Shown here: positions 53,942 through 63,928 of the stretch, in pieces | Numbering within the stretch: position 1 is the first letter of the stretch | How the letters are laid out: each line of letters begins with the position of its first letter | DNA from: Isochrysis galbana | Lineage: Eukaryota > Haptophyta > Isochrysidales > Isochrysidaceae | Direction of reading: 5' to 3' | Assembly (NCBI GenBank): GCA_018136815.1 | Contig: CM030943.1 | Span: forward strand, 3,434,127-3,498,126 | DNA: 64,000 bases | Position numbers and translations under genes: made by a program | The notes under the pieces: generated by a model | Database searches by the model: none | What the model was told of the DNA's origin: nothing | What the model saw: only the letters and a program-made list of their open reading frames with translations

Positions 53942-54277
53942 TCACGACACAGGCCAGGGCGAAGGTCGGCTTGTCCCAGCGGGTCGGTCGCCATCGCTCC
54001 ACCCCCACTTCGGATTGCGCGGGGGCCACGTCACAATCGGACGGGAAGAAGGCTGTCTCCACGACTTGAAGTATATCGGAGCGTAGTAATTGATCGTCGA
54101 GGTGAAATGCGCCACTGGCTCGCGCAAAATCGTGAACACAAAAGGCTCAACTCTGGAACCCGAGCGGAGATAGGTGCGCTCGGTGGTACCGTTGAAAACC
54201 ATGTGCCCGGCCACCACGTCGAACATGGCATAGTCATGTGTCTCAGCTCGGGGCAGCATTCTCGGCCACCAGTTCTC
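53942..54277 (-). pseudogene. Sulfotransferase fragment interrupted by a LINE head
   Basis: The minus strand reads HDYAMFDVVAGHMVFNGT then VFTILREPVAHFTSTINYY. This matches the region of Golgi carbohydrate sulfotransferases (Gal-3-O and heparan-type) with a GH-x-V/F strand and the 3'-phosphate-binding (F)T-[IL]-[LR]-x-P-V-x-x-[FW]-x-S box. Upstream on the minus strand (54277) the frame runs into the LINE head at 54278-54330 and may resume at 54331 (SKSESSLALT). Downstream it becomes non-protein-like near 54060, perhaps at an intron. The 5' PAPS-binding motif is not seen. Confidence 0.55.
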
Positions 54278-54330
54278 AAAACTATTGTTATAGTTTTAGC
54301 GATGGAGCGCGCGCCGACCGCTCCCACCTC
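54278..54330 (+). mobile_element. Minimal LINE 5' head (53 bp)
   Basis: Terminal hairpin, ATG at 54302 and only nine ORF1 codons (MERAPTAPT) before similarity stops. The smallest of the 5'-anchored copies; it interrupts a sulfotransferase frame. Confidence 0.75.
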
Positions 54331-54828
54331 TGTCAGAGCAAGGCTGCTCTCACTCTTGGAGATTGCCTGCGAGGGCGCGCCGGCAGCTAGCGCGGAACGC
54401 GGTTCTTGTGGGGAGCTCATGGAGCTTTCCTCGGGGTTGACTACGGGCATGGTGATCGACGCACGACGCACGACGCACGCACGGAGCACGGAGGGCGCGG
54501 AAGTGTGGAAGGAGGCTTGTGGGAGGTGGTGGCAGGCGACTGGGGGTGGCTCAGGCGCGTGCTTGACTTGTATAGACTCGTTGACTCGGGGTATAGACTC
54601 GGGAACTCGGGGGGACTCGCGTGGGAACACGGTGGGACTCGACGAAGTTGCTTCAAAAAGCTCGAGGACACAAAGCCACACAAACTAAACCAAACGGGGC
54701 GAAAACTAACCACACCGTCGGCACCAGGGCAACTCAGCAACGCGCAGACATGCGACAGAGGGGAGGCCGACACAACGAGGGCGGATCTCGTTGGGGAGCT
54801 ATGACCGATAGACGAGAGAAGACAACAG
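54331..54828. other. Unassigned sequence between LINE head and dispersed repeat
   Basis: May include upstream sulfotransferase sequence (54331-54470 on the minus strand). Positions 54560-54640 contain GACTCG-rich short repeats. Otherwise nothing recognised. Confidence 0.35.
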
Positions 54829-55384
54829 ACGGTCATGGAACATTTAATGACATCGAGAGAAGGTAAGAGAAGAGGGCCGGAGGCGACGGACGGCACGCCG
54901 AGGGAAAGAACCTGCCGCGGGGGGGGCGAGGGACCGAGGGCACGGCGGGGCAGCGTGGGAGGGCGCGACGCCAATCTCGGAGCGAGATCGCGTCCTTTCC
55001 TTCGCGGAGCGCGGAGAGAACCCTCCACGAGATATCTTGAGACCGGAGAATGTTTTGGACGAACCTTCCTGTCGTCGGCCGAGGAGATGCGGACGGAGAG
55101 AGAGAGAGAGAGAGTCTCGCAGAGCGACTGCAGAACGAGAAGTCGAAGTCATGCCTGTTTATTACCTTAAACGAGCCAACAATTATAGTAACAGCAAAAC
55201 AAAATTCGAATCGCAAATTTCGAGACCAAAATCTGCAAACCTGGACTTGAGACCATGGGGAATCCGAATCGGTGTGTCTTGTGCGTCAGCGGCAACACGG
55301 GGAACTGTTCAATTGTAATTGTGAGCGCGTACCTTACACGAATATTCATGCCTACAGCCTTCAGATGGGCAGGAATACAACAAC
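54829..55384 (+). repeat. Dispersed repeat, copy of inverted 30345-30890
   Basis: 54829-54874 also matches 5173-5221. The right end AATACAACA is joined directly to LINE ORF1 sequence. Confidence 0.8.
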
Positions 55385-56482
55385 CTCCCAGCCCTCTGCC
55401 GCCACGACGCCCCAACGGGGCCGACCCAAGCCACCGGAGCCCAAGCGCTCGCAACCCTCAGCCCCTCCCGATCAGGACGTCGAGATGGCGCCACCTCCCT
55501 CTCCTCCCAGGCAGCCTCACAGCCAGGGAACAGGCAGAGTCCTGTTCCCTGGTGCAGACCAGAGCCAGGGCAATGCCCTGCCACAGGCCTCCCTCGACAC
55601 GCCACCCAACCAAGGACTCCCCATGGGGGCTGGCAGCACTGCTGCCACCCCCATGGTGGCAACTCCTACCATCAGTGCACCCCTCGGGGGCGGGCACTTG
55701 ACACAACAATCAATCCTGGGGGCTTTTGCGCCCTCCAACCAACAACCAACACCTGCGCAAAAATCCTACGCGGAAGCCGCCCAGAAGGGACCCATGGGGA
55801 AGACTCCAATGCAGCAAGCCCAGAAGCAACCAGCCCCACAGCCACAGCAACCATCGCGCAAGCGGGCCGACCCCCAATCGGACCCCAAGCCGGTTGTCAG
55901 CAACAACACACAACTTGCTCCCCCCCCTCTTGATGAGGAGGAAGAGCCGGAAGACACCCCTTTTTTCATTCAGCTAGCTCAGCTAGCTGACGACAAGAAG
56001 GACATCAAACGTGAAGATGTAGCTACCTTCATGAAATTCCTCCTCTCTAGGCTGGAAGGCCTAGACGCAACCCCGGATGGGATGGACAAGGGTCGTAAAG
56101 GCCCTTGGATCTTTTACGTCGATGAGGACGCACACGATCAATTTAAGGCCGCATATGGAGACAAAGTAAATACGGCACTTTCTGGAGTCCCGCACGAGTT
56201 TGGAATCACTTACGGCGCGTTAGCCGATTCGGCCCCTCGCAAGTCGAGCGCCATCCGGTCCTCTCTCAAAGAGGTGGCGACCTACATCGTATTCCGCATC
56301 TTTGACCCGATCAAGGCGTACAAAACCAAGACTAGGCATCTGGCTAGCTCGCTCGAACGCGAGGGTTTCCACGTGCTAAGGGGCAACCAACAGCGAGCCA
56401 AAACTTCACTCGAAGGAATCACGAAGGTCGAGTCCGGCAAGCGCCCAATCTGGTATTTCTATGTTTACACGGACACGTCCGC
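55385..56482 (+). mobile_element. LINE ORF1 copy 3, truncated at both ends
   Basis: ORF1 begins at codon 10 (SQPSAATTPQRGRPKPPEPK) without hairpin or ATG, fused in frame to the preceding repeat, and ends at YVYTDTSA where unrelated GC-rich sequence begins. The frame is intact for about 365 codons and is closest to the 24 kb copy. The CCCH fingers are lost. Confidence 0.8.
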
Positions 56483-57005
56483 GCCCTGGCCTCCCCTGCC
56501 TCTCCCTCGCTGGCGCTCCCGAGCCTCTGGGGCCCCCAGTCTGCATCTGTCTGCCTGTCGACCAAGGGGGGGAGGGGGGGTTGGAGCAATGGGCTGGTCA
56601 CGAGGGGCCAGGATGGGCGAATGGGGCGAGCCTGTGGGGAAGGGAGTGGGCCAGTAGGGCAGTGGCCTCCTGGCAAGCCATCAGGCGTGCCAGGAGGATG
56701 GGTGGTTCCTCCCCCATGGCAGGGGAGGAGTGGAGAGAGGGGGGGGCTCGTGCCCCCCCATGGGTCAACCAAGTATAAACTTAGTTGAAGCATATTAAAA
56801 GTAATAGGTAAAAGTTTTTTTGTTATTTTACTACTATTATTATCGTGTCGGGGTTGGCTGATTGGCTGGTCTGTTGTGGTGGATTCGGTCTGTGTGGCGC
56901 TCTCGGGCGGGTTGGGTGTGGCTCCTGGCTAATGGGCCCCCGTCAACCCCCTTCCCCTTCCCCAGTTCTCTCTTTAGTCTTTAGCGGAGAAGCTGGTTCC
57001 GGGGA
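56483..57005. other. Unassigned sequence ending in a fragment of repeat R
   Basis: G-rich, then an AT-rich tract (56780-56850). 56945-57005 is the CCCCTTCCCCAGTTCTCTCT to GCGGAGAAGCTGGTTCCGGG part of repeat R, same orientation as at 36.9 kb. Confidence 0.55.
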
Positions 57006-57433
57006 GGTCTAGGCCCAAGCCAGAATATTTAAAGATTTTTCTACATATTTGGGCAGATTTTTGGCCCTACAATCTGCGACATATTTGGGTGCCCAAATTG
57101 CCCTCCCCCAACATATGTACGGTTATGGACCATCTGTACTTAGGGGTAGGCCAAAATATCCACAATTTTTCACCCAAATATCCATTGGAAATATCTCCCA
57201 TATATCCAGAAAATCGGCCCAAATATCCAAGAAATATCCGGAGATATCCATATATCCGCATCGCCATACGCCATACGCGCATGCACGCCGTTGCGTAAAA
57301 AAAAGCTCTTCTGGCTCTGTGCTCTTTGCTCACAGCTCTCCTGCTTATCCTTATTCCTAACCTACTAGCAATACAATACATGTCTTGATCTTGAGATGTG
57401 ATGAGGCAATATATTATTTGACTACAAACACAA
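57006..57433 (-). mobile_element. hAT terminal region with CCAAATATCC words
   Basis: Contains AGAATATTTAAAGATTTTTC followed by many CATATTTGGG/CCAAATATCC/ATATCC words in both orientations. It lies immediately downstream of the hAT transposase relic on the minus strand, the place where subterminal transposase-binding repeats are expected. The exact terminus was not found. Confidence 0.5.
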
Positions 57434-57700
57434 TCACATTGACGTGCGGTTACGCTGGTTGCTATTGAATCGCAACATGATGGAGGCCTCAATCTGATCG
57501 ATCTGCCAAAGATTTAGCACGATCGGGACCAAACACACATTGGAGCAATGAGAAGACACGTTCACACGATGCAGAATTAGGGCTGAGAGAAAATGCAATC
57601 CTTGCTGCAATGGCCCATGTAGGGAACTTCGTACAATTGGCGGCCCACCAAGCTAACACATCTGACGTGAATGATTTGACGTCCCTATGGTCAAATTGAG
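57434..57700 (-). pseudogene. hAT transposase C-terminal dimerisation domain relic
   Basis: The minus strand reads DVLAWWAANCTKFPTWAIAA, then SLSPNSASCERVFS and DRAKSLADRSD. A one-base shift at about 57493 leads into IEASIMLRFNSNQRN and a stop at 57434. W-W, FP, L-A, P-S-A-S-ERVFS and the final ML-[RK]-[YF]-N are the signature of the hAT C-terminal domain. Upstream sequence is unrelated, so only the last ~85 residues survive. Confidence 0.8.
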
Positions 57701-58200
57701 TACCCCTGCGAGGGGGGAGGGGGACGCCCAGGGCAGGGGCAGGGGGACTGCCACACCTCTCATGACAGACCAGGCAAGGCTCCGTTCGGGATGAGGCCTC
57801 GCGCGGGGGGACCGAGGCACATCGCGCCCTGCGCATCCACGGCCTGCGCATAGGTGATTGCAAGTCATCACACCCTCCCCCTTCGGACATTTCTCTTAAA
57901 CTGCGAGTTTACGTAATTGTCAACCTCAGAGAAAACAATCTACTGTGCTCACGCATGGCGCCCCGCGCGGGGAAGGACCGAGGCACATCGCGCCCTGCGC
58001 ATCCACGGCGTGCCGTATGCAAACGCGCGGCGCCCCGCGCGGACATCGCGATTGCAAGTCACCACACCTTTCCCCTCAAACTCTCCATTCAACGTTTACA
58101 GCGGACGTGATTGCTCCACGCGCCCTGATATCCATCGTAGTGTTGCCATGTCACGGGTAAAAAACTGTTCGCACATACCCTAAATTTAAAATAATATTAT
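57701..58200. repeat. Direct duplication of ~35 bp (GGACCGAGGCACATCGCGCC core)
   Basis: GGACCGAGGCACATCGCGCC plus CTGCGCATCCACGGC occurs at 57808 and 57973, 165 bp apart, each followed by GATTGCAAGTCAYCACACC. No gene seen. Confidence 0.75.
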
Positions 58201-59585
58201 TTTTATAACCGTGGACATTTGATCTCTCAATTCGACTGATGTCCCACAATTGACGGAACGACACCTTATGAAGACACGGTTCAATCTAGGAATGGGGAGC
58301 TAGGATTTGGTTTCTGTGTTCATCTCATTGCCCTCATTGAGTCCTCCTAGAGGCTCAAGACACCATTCTCAAAGCATAATGAGTTGTTTGCCACTCGCGG
58401 AAGCCTTCCCGGCAAAAAACGGCGTTGTCCTACGAATTGCCGCAAACACCTGAGGACACGATTTGAGGCTCATGACGAGCTCCCTAGAACTTGCTCCCAC
58501 GAGATGAAATGCTCTTTGGCATGGGTTCTTTTCGACCTTCAGTGGAGACCAAGCTTGGTTTTGAAGCCCAATGAGAGTTTTGGCTGCTTTTGCCTCTTGC
58601 GGGGCAAAAACAAAACTCTCGACGCACCCTGTGGCCTCCGGTGGCCGAAGAACTCAGTTCACGCTGGAGCCGAAAGCTCGGTCAAGACGAAGTCTACAGC
58701 CTTGGCCATAGTGGGAGCTAAGGATCTCAAGACTGAGTTGGGACTATCCTTCAGTTGGTGGGAAGTCGCAATCCTTCACTCTCGAAAGTTGTGTGGCTTT
58801 CAAGCTCAGGGTCCTACAAATACACCGAAATCGTAGGACGCGGTCCTATAATGTAGGACGGAACTTTTTAGCCGAGAAGGATTGCACACAGAAAAGGCGC
58901 GAAAGGGATTCATCCATGCTTAGTGAAGATCCTACAAGATTCATCGGCGAATAGCGTCTCAACGCGAGCACAGCGGCGTGCACTTTACCTATAGCTTTTC
59001 GTAGCTTAGCCATGGAGTAGCTGGTAGACTTAAAAAGTCTAGAAGCTTACAGAGGTGTCAGACTTACAGAGTCTAGACGCGGGAGGTTCTTGAGGGTGTA
59101 CTTTAGCAAGCAAGATGCTCGCTACTTCCTTGGTCTTCATCGACACGTGCTTACTACTCCCTTGATCTCCATGCCTGGGTGATCAGTCCAGAGCTAGAGC
59201 ATATTCATATTCCGAGTAGAAAGAAGCATGTAGAAGCTGCTTGGCCACGTGGATATAATGGTAGACCAACATTGAATGATTGAATGAAGTGTAGTGATTG
59301 ATAGAAGCGTGGAGCCGTCGTAGACGTAGAGATAGACATAAGAACGAAGATTGATGATTTACCATCGCGGTTGTAACGGTAGAGCGGAAAATAGCGAATT
59401 AGCCTGCAGAGGCTCGCGAATGCGACACCCCGGGCCTCGCCCGCCAAAAGGCGGGCCTGGGTCCCGGGTCTCGTCCAAACTGTCGTACGTGTCCTCCGGA
59501 ATGAAGAACTCCGGGTCCATTGCCCCCGCCGGCGGGTCGGCGGGTCGCCAGAGGCTGGCGCCGACGCTTCGGCCATCTCGACGAG
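58201..59585. other. Intergenic region, no recognised gene
   Basis: One 150-codon frame (58384-58836) has no recognisable motif and is doubtful. GCGAATGCGACACCCC at about 59416 is shared with the 29.9 kb repeat. Confidence 0.4.
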
Positions 59586-59648
59586 CTCAGGCGAGTCGAC
59601 GACGGCGGCGACGGCGGTGAGGGCGGGGGGAGCAGGGGTGGCGGACAT
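59400..59648 (-). CDS. Possible small gene start or fragment, unrecognised
   Basis: The minus strand from 59648 reads MSATPAPPALTAVAAVVDSP and ELVEMAEASAPASGD. A second frame then reads MDPEFFIPEDTYDSLDETRD. Each half looks more protein-like than the alternative, so a frameshift or small intron may join them. A (GT)n tract lies just upstream. Function unknown; it could belong to the neighbouring repeat. Confidence 0.25.
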
Positions 59649-59907
59649 GGCTGAGCGCTTCAGTGTGTGTGTGTGTGCTGGAGGGGGCGAGGCTAGCGGC
59701 GCGCGGCGGCGGGGGAAGAGGCGGCGAGGCGCCCCCCTTCCCCTTCTCCGTGGCGGGGGGGCTTTCCTCCTTTTCCCCGGTCTTCGCGCGTCGCTGCTCC
59801 ATTGGCGTTCACCTGCGTAAACTAAAGCTCCATGTCCATGTCCATGTCTAGCGACTCGCGGTTTGGAGATCCTTATTTTCTCTTTTGGAGACCCTGGAAA
59901 TCAGGAC

Positions 59908-60096
59908 CCTAGATGGGAAATACGTATTTACCGTATTTGGCCAGAGGCCAAATACATATGTATTTGGCTGTATTTGAAGCGCGTCCTGGGTTGTAGGCCT
60001 CGAATGTATTTGAAATATATTTGGCCGGAGGCCAAATACATATGTATTATTTGGCTGTACTCCTTGCAGGCCCCAGCACCGTATTTCCCATCTAGG
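59908..60096. mobile_element. Intact 189-bp non-autonomous hAT-like element (MITE)
   Basis: The 8-bp target duplication ATCAGGAC lies at 59900-59907 and 60097-60104. The termini CCTAGATGGGAAATACG are perfect over 17 bp. Inside are repeated AAATACATATGTATTTGGC and GTATTTG words in both orientations, giving strong hairpins. No coding capacity. Confidence 0.9.
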
Positions 60097-60479
60097 ATCA
60101 GGACCCCCGCGGACAAGAGAAGTCGCGTAGACTGGGCCGAAGTCGCGGACGGCGGACAGCGCTGTCGCGGACACCCCCCCCCCCGCCCACCGTTTGCTCT
60201 CGGGGGATTGTCTCGGTCCTCCGATAGCTATCTCGGGAGGTCCGATTACGGCATCCTCCCAGGAGCTACCTCCCCCGTTTGCTCTCAGGGGGCTACCTCG
60301 GTCCTCCGACGGCCATCGGCGGAAGGGGGGGGCTGTGGGCGGTCGGGAGACAATTTCCGCACAAGGGCTCTCCTCGGAGGCGTCTGGCGCCCCCGAGAGC
60401 CCGAGGGGGGCGTTGGCTTCTGGGGGGGCTACCATACATAGAAAGCGACGTTGTTGCTGGAGAGTAGCTTGAGAAGAAG

Positions 60480-61988
60480 TTGGAGGCACAACCACAGCAC
60501 AAGAGGACAACAGAACGACACTCGATCATACCGAGACCCCCAAAGAACACCTTCTCACGCTGCGTCATGTCGCAGCCAACGATGTCTCTCTGCACGGCAT
60601 CGCCTCAACTCCTGGGGGAAGCAACGGTTGCTCACGTGGGCGGGCTGGCGACGCTACCCTCTTCGGTGAAGGTCATCCGCCAGGAGCGCACCTCGCTCCG
60701 CACCTCGCTCGATGGCGGTGTGCGCTCTGACGCAAGCGAGCATGTCCAGATTAAAACAATGGGCTGGCGGTACCTCACCATAATCCGCTGCAGTCTGCAA
60801 TGGTTCGACGGCGCGAATCACGGCACCATCGAGGAGGACACTGCACACGACGTCTGTCTGCTTTTCAAGGACGCTGCTGAGACGCCTTACTCGCCGGCGA
60901 CGATGGTTGGGGCGTTGCACTCACGGGATGGCCTGCACTTCGACGGCCCACGGGCAGTGGTGATGCCGTGTGGCACAGGGCATGCCGAATTGAAAGTGAA
61001 GCAGGGGTATTGGGCCAATACTCCGAGCATTGAAGGCATGGCCGCCGAGGCGCCCTATCACCCCCAAATTGGAGCCACCTTTATTCCACACATGTTGCAC
61101 AACCTCGCATACCTGCACCATCGTGGTGAGCACGTCTTCATTGGTGGTTTGTATAACAAGGTCACTCGTACCCCCGGCGTTTGGCTAGCGCGTGGTCCAT
61201 CTCCATTTTGGAAAAAAAACGCTACAGCGGTGGGAAATTCGCCATCCAAGGATGGAGAGGCGCACACCTCCCATCCAGACTCTTCGGTGTCATCGAGAAG
61301 TGAAAGCCCTTTTTACTTTCGTCGGATTCTTTATGGAGAGCATCCAGGCTGTGTTGAAGCTCGACGTATGAGCAAGTTATTTCGGTTGCCACTCAATGAT
61401 TCGCGAAGAGATTACTCGGCATGTGAGTTCGACGGAAGACTCTCTTTGACATTCCACCACGGCCGCTTTATGCTGTTTGCACGTGCAAACGTCCGGTCGC
61501 ACGGTGGGAGATATGTGCAGATGACGCATTCTAAAGATTTGAGGCGGTGGTCACCCTTCACGCGGATTCGAATTCGTGATTACGACCCAAGCGTGGGGGA
61601 GATTTACTTCTTTTCCGTGACAAAGAATCCTGCCTCCGAGCAGAATTTGCTCTCGGTGTTTCCAATGGTCCATCAAAAGTCAGGGTGCATCGCCATGGCG
61701 TGTAGTCGCAATGGTGTGGAGTGGTCTCGGCCTGCTCCGCTCACCCGCTGTAGCACCAGTGGCGGAGGAGCGCGCACGGTGTACCATCCAGCTGCAGGCC
61801 TCGTCCACCAGGAAGGGGAGGTGTTCTTTTATGTACATCAAAATGTCCCGGACATTATTGTGGAAGAGAGTGACCTCGTTGCCGATGTCAAGAATGCAAA
61901 GGGTGTGCCTCCCTCCCGTTTGGTGCGCTATTCGCTTTCCGTCGAGAAGCTAAGGGCTTGGACGAATCGTCAATTGGAGTGCAGCTAG
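60480..61988 (+). CDS. Probable five-bladed beta-propeller protein (GH43/GH32-like superfamily)
   Basis: 502 codons without introns; translation may start at 60480 or at the ATG at 60567. The sequence has the repeating blade pattern of sugar-active five-bladed propellers: GALHSRDGLHFDGPRAVV, then ACEFDGRLSLTFHHGRFMLF, RYVQMTHSKDLRRWSPFTRI, GEIYFFSVTKNP and GCIAMACSRNGVEWSRP. Each blade has the S-x-D-[GL]-x-x-W turn typical of GH43/GH32/GH68-type and arabinanase-like proteins. I cannot assign three catalytic carboxylates with confidence, so enzymatic activity is inference. No signal peptide is evident. Confidence 0.5.
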   Translation: MEAQPQHKRTTERHSIIPRPPKNTFSRCVMSQPTMSLCTASPQLLGEATVAHVGGLATLPSSVKVIRQERTSLRTSLDGGVRSDASEHVQIKTMGWRYLTIIRCSLQWFDGANHGTIEEDTAHDVCLLFKDAAETPYSPATMVGALHSRDGLHFDGPRAVVMPCGTGHAELKVKQGYWANTPSIEGMAAEAPYHPQIGATFIPHMLHNLAYLHHRGEHVFIGGLYNKVTRTPGVWLARGPSPFWKKNATAVGNSPSKDGEAHTSHPDSSVSSRSESPFYFRRILYGEHPGCVEARRMSKLFRLPLNDSRRDYSACEFDGRLSLTFHHGRFMLFARANVRSHGGRYVQMTHSKDLRRWSPFTRIRIRDYDPSVGEIYFFSVTKNPASEQNLLSVFPMVHQKSGCIAMACSRNGVEWSRPAPLTRCSTSGGGARTVYHPAAGLVHQEGEVFFYVHQNVPDIIVEESDLVADVKNAKGVPPSRLVRYSLSVEKLRAWTNRQLECS

Positions 61989-63310
61989 GAGTGAGTGACA
62001 CTGACGAGTCGGCGAAGCCACGACACACGGGGCCAGCAGCAGACAACGAGCCCACGAACAAATATAAGACGGGTTATTGACTCATCTCGATGCTTGATGA
62101 GGGGGTAGAGGTGGGAGAGGGGGGGGGGGGGGGGGCTGGGTTGAAAATATGACTCTTGTTGATCTGGAGGGCCACATTTTCTTATCGTTGGACCGGGGGA
62201 TGATTTCCCCTCGTCTGTCCCCGCTCGAACCCGAATCTGAAGCAGAGCGACGGCGCGACCGACCCGCTGCTGACAGGCCGACGCTTTGCCGCGCTCCAAC
62301 GAGAGCACGGCGGTGGTCAGCCCCCCCCTGCCCCTTGTCGCTGGTGTTCGGACTTAATTAATTAATTAAATAGTCTCACCGCACACGCGGCTGTGGACCC
62401 TCTACTTTCTACTCACGCAGCAAAACTTTCTTTCTACACCCCCACTCCCCCGGCCCTTTCCCCCCCGCCATCAGGCGACTCCCCCCCCGTGCACTACTAG
62501 GGGGATAGGGGAAAAGGGCTTAGATATGGTCCGGTGGCCCGCGCCCCCCCCCCGGTGATCTGTTCCCCCCTTCCTCCTATGCCTACCGGGCTCGCGGCTG
62601 GCGGCGTCCTCAGCCCCGACTTCCCCTGTAAACAAATGCGGGACTTCGTGGAGGTAAAGGTCATTATTATCTGTGAAAAGTCGTCTTCGTACTCTTGTTC
62701 TTGTACGCCTTCATGCTCTCCTCCCCCTTGGGAGTTTGTCTGTGTGAGTTTGTGGGGTGGGGGGTAATAGGTTAGCCTCCCAGGCGCCCGGCAGTACGTT
62801 GCTTTTGGGAGTGTTTCGGGCGTGGGGTCCCCTTTGGTCCCTTCCGCCTTGCATTCTAGCGGGGTCTCCAGCCTCTGTTTTGGTGGTAGTTTTGTTTGGG
62901 TTGACGGTTTTGAAGATGATGTGGCTTCTCCTGGCTGTTTTCGCGCCGTTCGTGTTCGGCCTGGTCCTCGCGCATCGCGCGCGTGGCCGGGGCTTGGTGA
63001 GTGTACGATACTGCATACTGCGCACTCGTGTCGTGCTCATGCGCACAAGTGTCTGGTTGCTGAGGTTTGCATGTGGTGCTACATGCCACCAGGCATGGTG
63101 TGATGGTGGTTAGGTTGACCGGCCGGGTCTGCGCCTCGTGCTCTTGTCGCATTCGCGATGTCTCAGAGGCAAAAAGAAATTACAGTAAAGAAATACAGTA
63201 AAAACAGTAAAAAGAACAGAGGAAGAAAGAAGAAGAAGAGTGAAAAAGAAGAGAAAAAAACCCAGAGTATATAGGGCGGTTCTCAGCCCTTCCCATTGGC
63301 CCTATGGCTA
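61989..63310. other. Intergenic region, no recognised gene
   Basis: Contains a G-run (62115-62142), a TTAATTAATTAATTAA palindromic run at 62354 and C-rich stretches. Frames at 62711-63113 overlap on both strands and none is convincing. Confidence 0.4.
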
Positions 63311-63324
63311 CGTAAACTCTCGCT

Positions 63325-63397
63325 CTCGCGTGGCATAGTGGTTCAACCCACCGCCTCCACCAACCTTTTGCTAAGACCCGTAACAGGTTTGATTTTA
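63325..63397 (+). ncRNA. tRNA-like / SINE-type polymerase III promoter sequence
   Basis: TGGCATAGTGG (about 63332) fits an A box, and GGTTTGATTTT (about 63386) fits a degenerate B box (GGTTCRANNCC) about 45 bp later. The sequence does not fold into a normal tRNA (the T-arm is poor), so a tRNA-derived SINE head is likelier than a functional tRNA. Confidence 0.3.
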
Positions 63398-63399
63398 GC

Positions 63400-63550
63400 A
63401 ATCTGGATATCTGGTTGGAGTTCAGATTTGGTATCCAGATAGTATCCGGATACCTCTGGAGCTCGTTAGGAATATCCAGATAGATACTGATAGTTGGGCA
63501 GACATGCCAGTTATGCCAGATATTCGGAATATCCGGGTATCAGGAACTTA
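63400..63550. repeat. Word-repeat region (ATCCAGATA/ATCCGGATA)
   Basis: ATCCGGATACC, TATCCAGATAG and AATATCCGG words recur in both orientations, as in the first 240 bases of the window. Termini not identified. Confidence 0.45.
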
Positions 63551-63928
63551 TTCTTTTATTCCCCCGGCCACCTTAAATAGATCGGCGTGCCACTACTCCG
63601 TGCGATGGCGTGGCTGCGTCCCTCCTTCCATTGGGTACCTTTGTTGCTTGTGAGAGTTACTTGCGTTTGTAGTCTCTTCAGCCTTGTCCCAAGTACCCAT
63701 GGGGAGGTGGGAGATGGTGCATATTAGATTGTATGATGAGTTCTATACATAGGCTAACATGATGACTTAGAGCTCTCAGGGGGCAGGGGGTGCTGCTCAA
63801 CTCCTCACAACAAGGTGCAGTGACAGCCCCCCTCCCCCCCCTAACACACCTATGGTCACCAACATTCAACGCATGCAACACAAGAGTCCTACCCCCCCCA
63901 TTGTTAGAGGTACGAAGCGCGCACTCAC

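Noticed and set aside
58384..58836. 150-codon frame
   Set aside because: No motif, no homologue I recognise, average composition for non-coding DNA here; not called as a gene.
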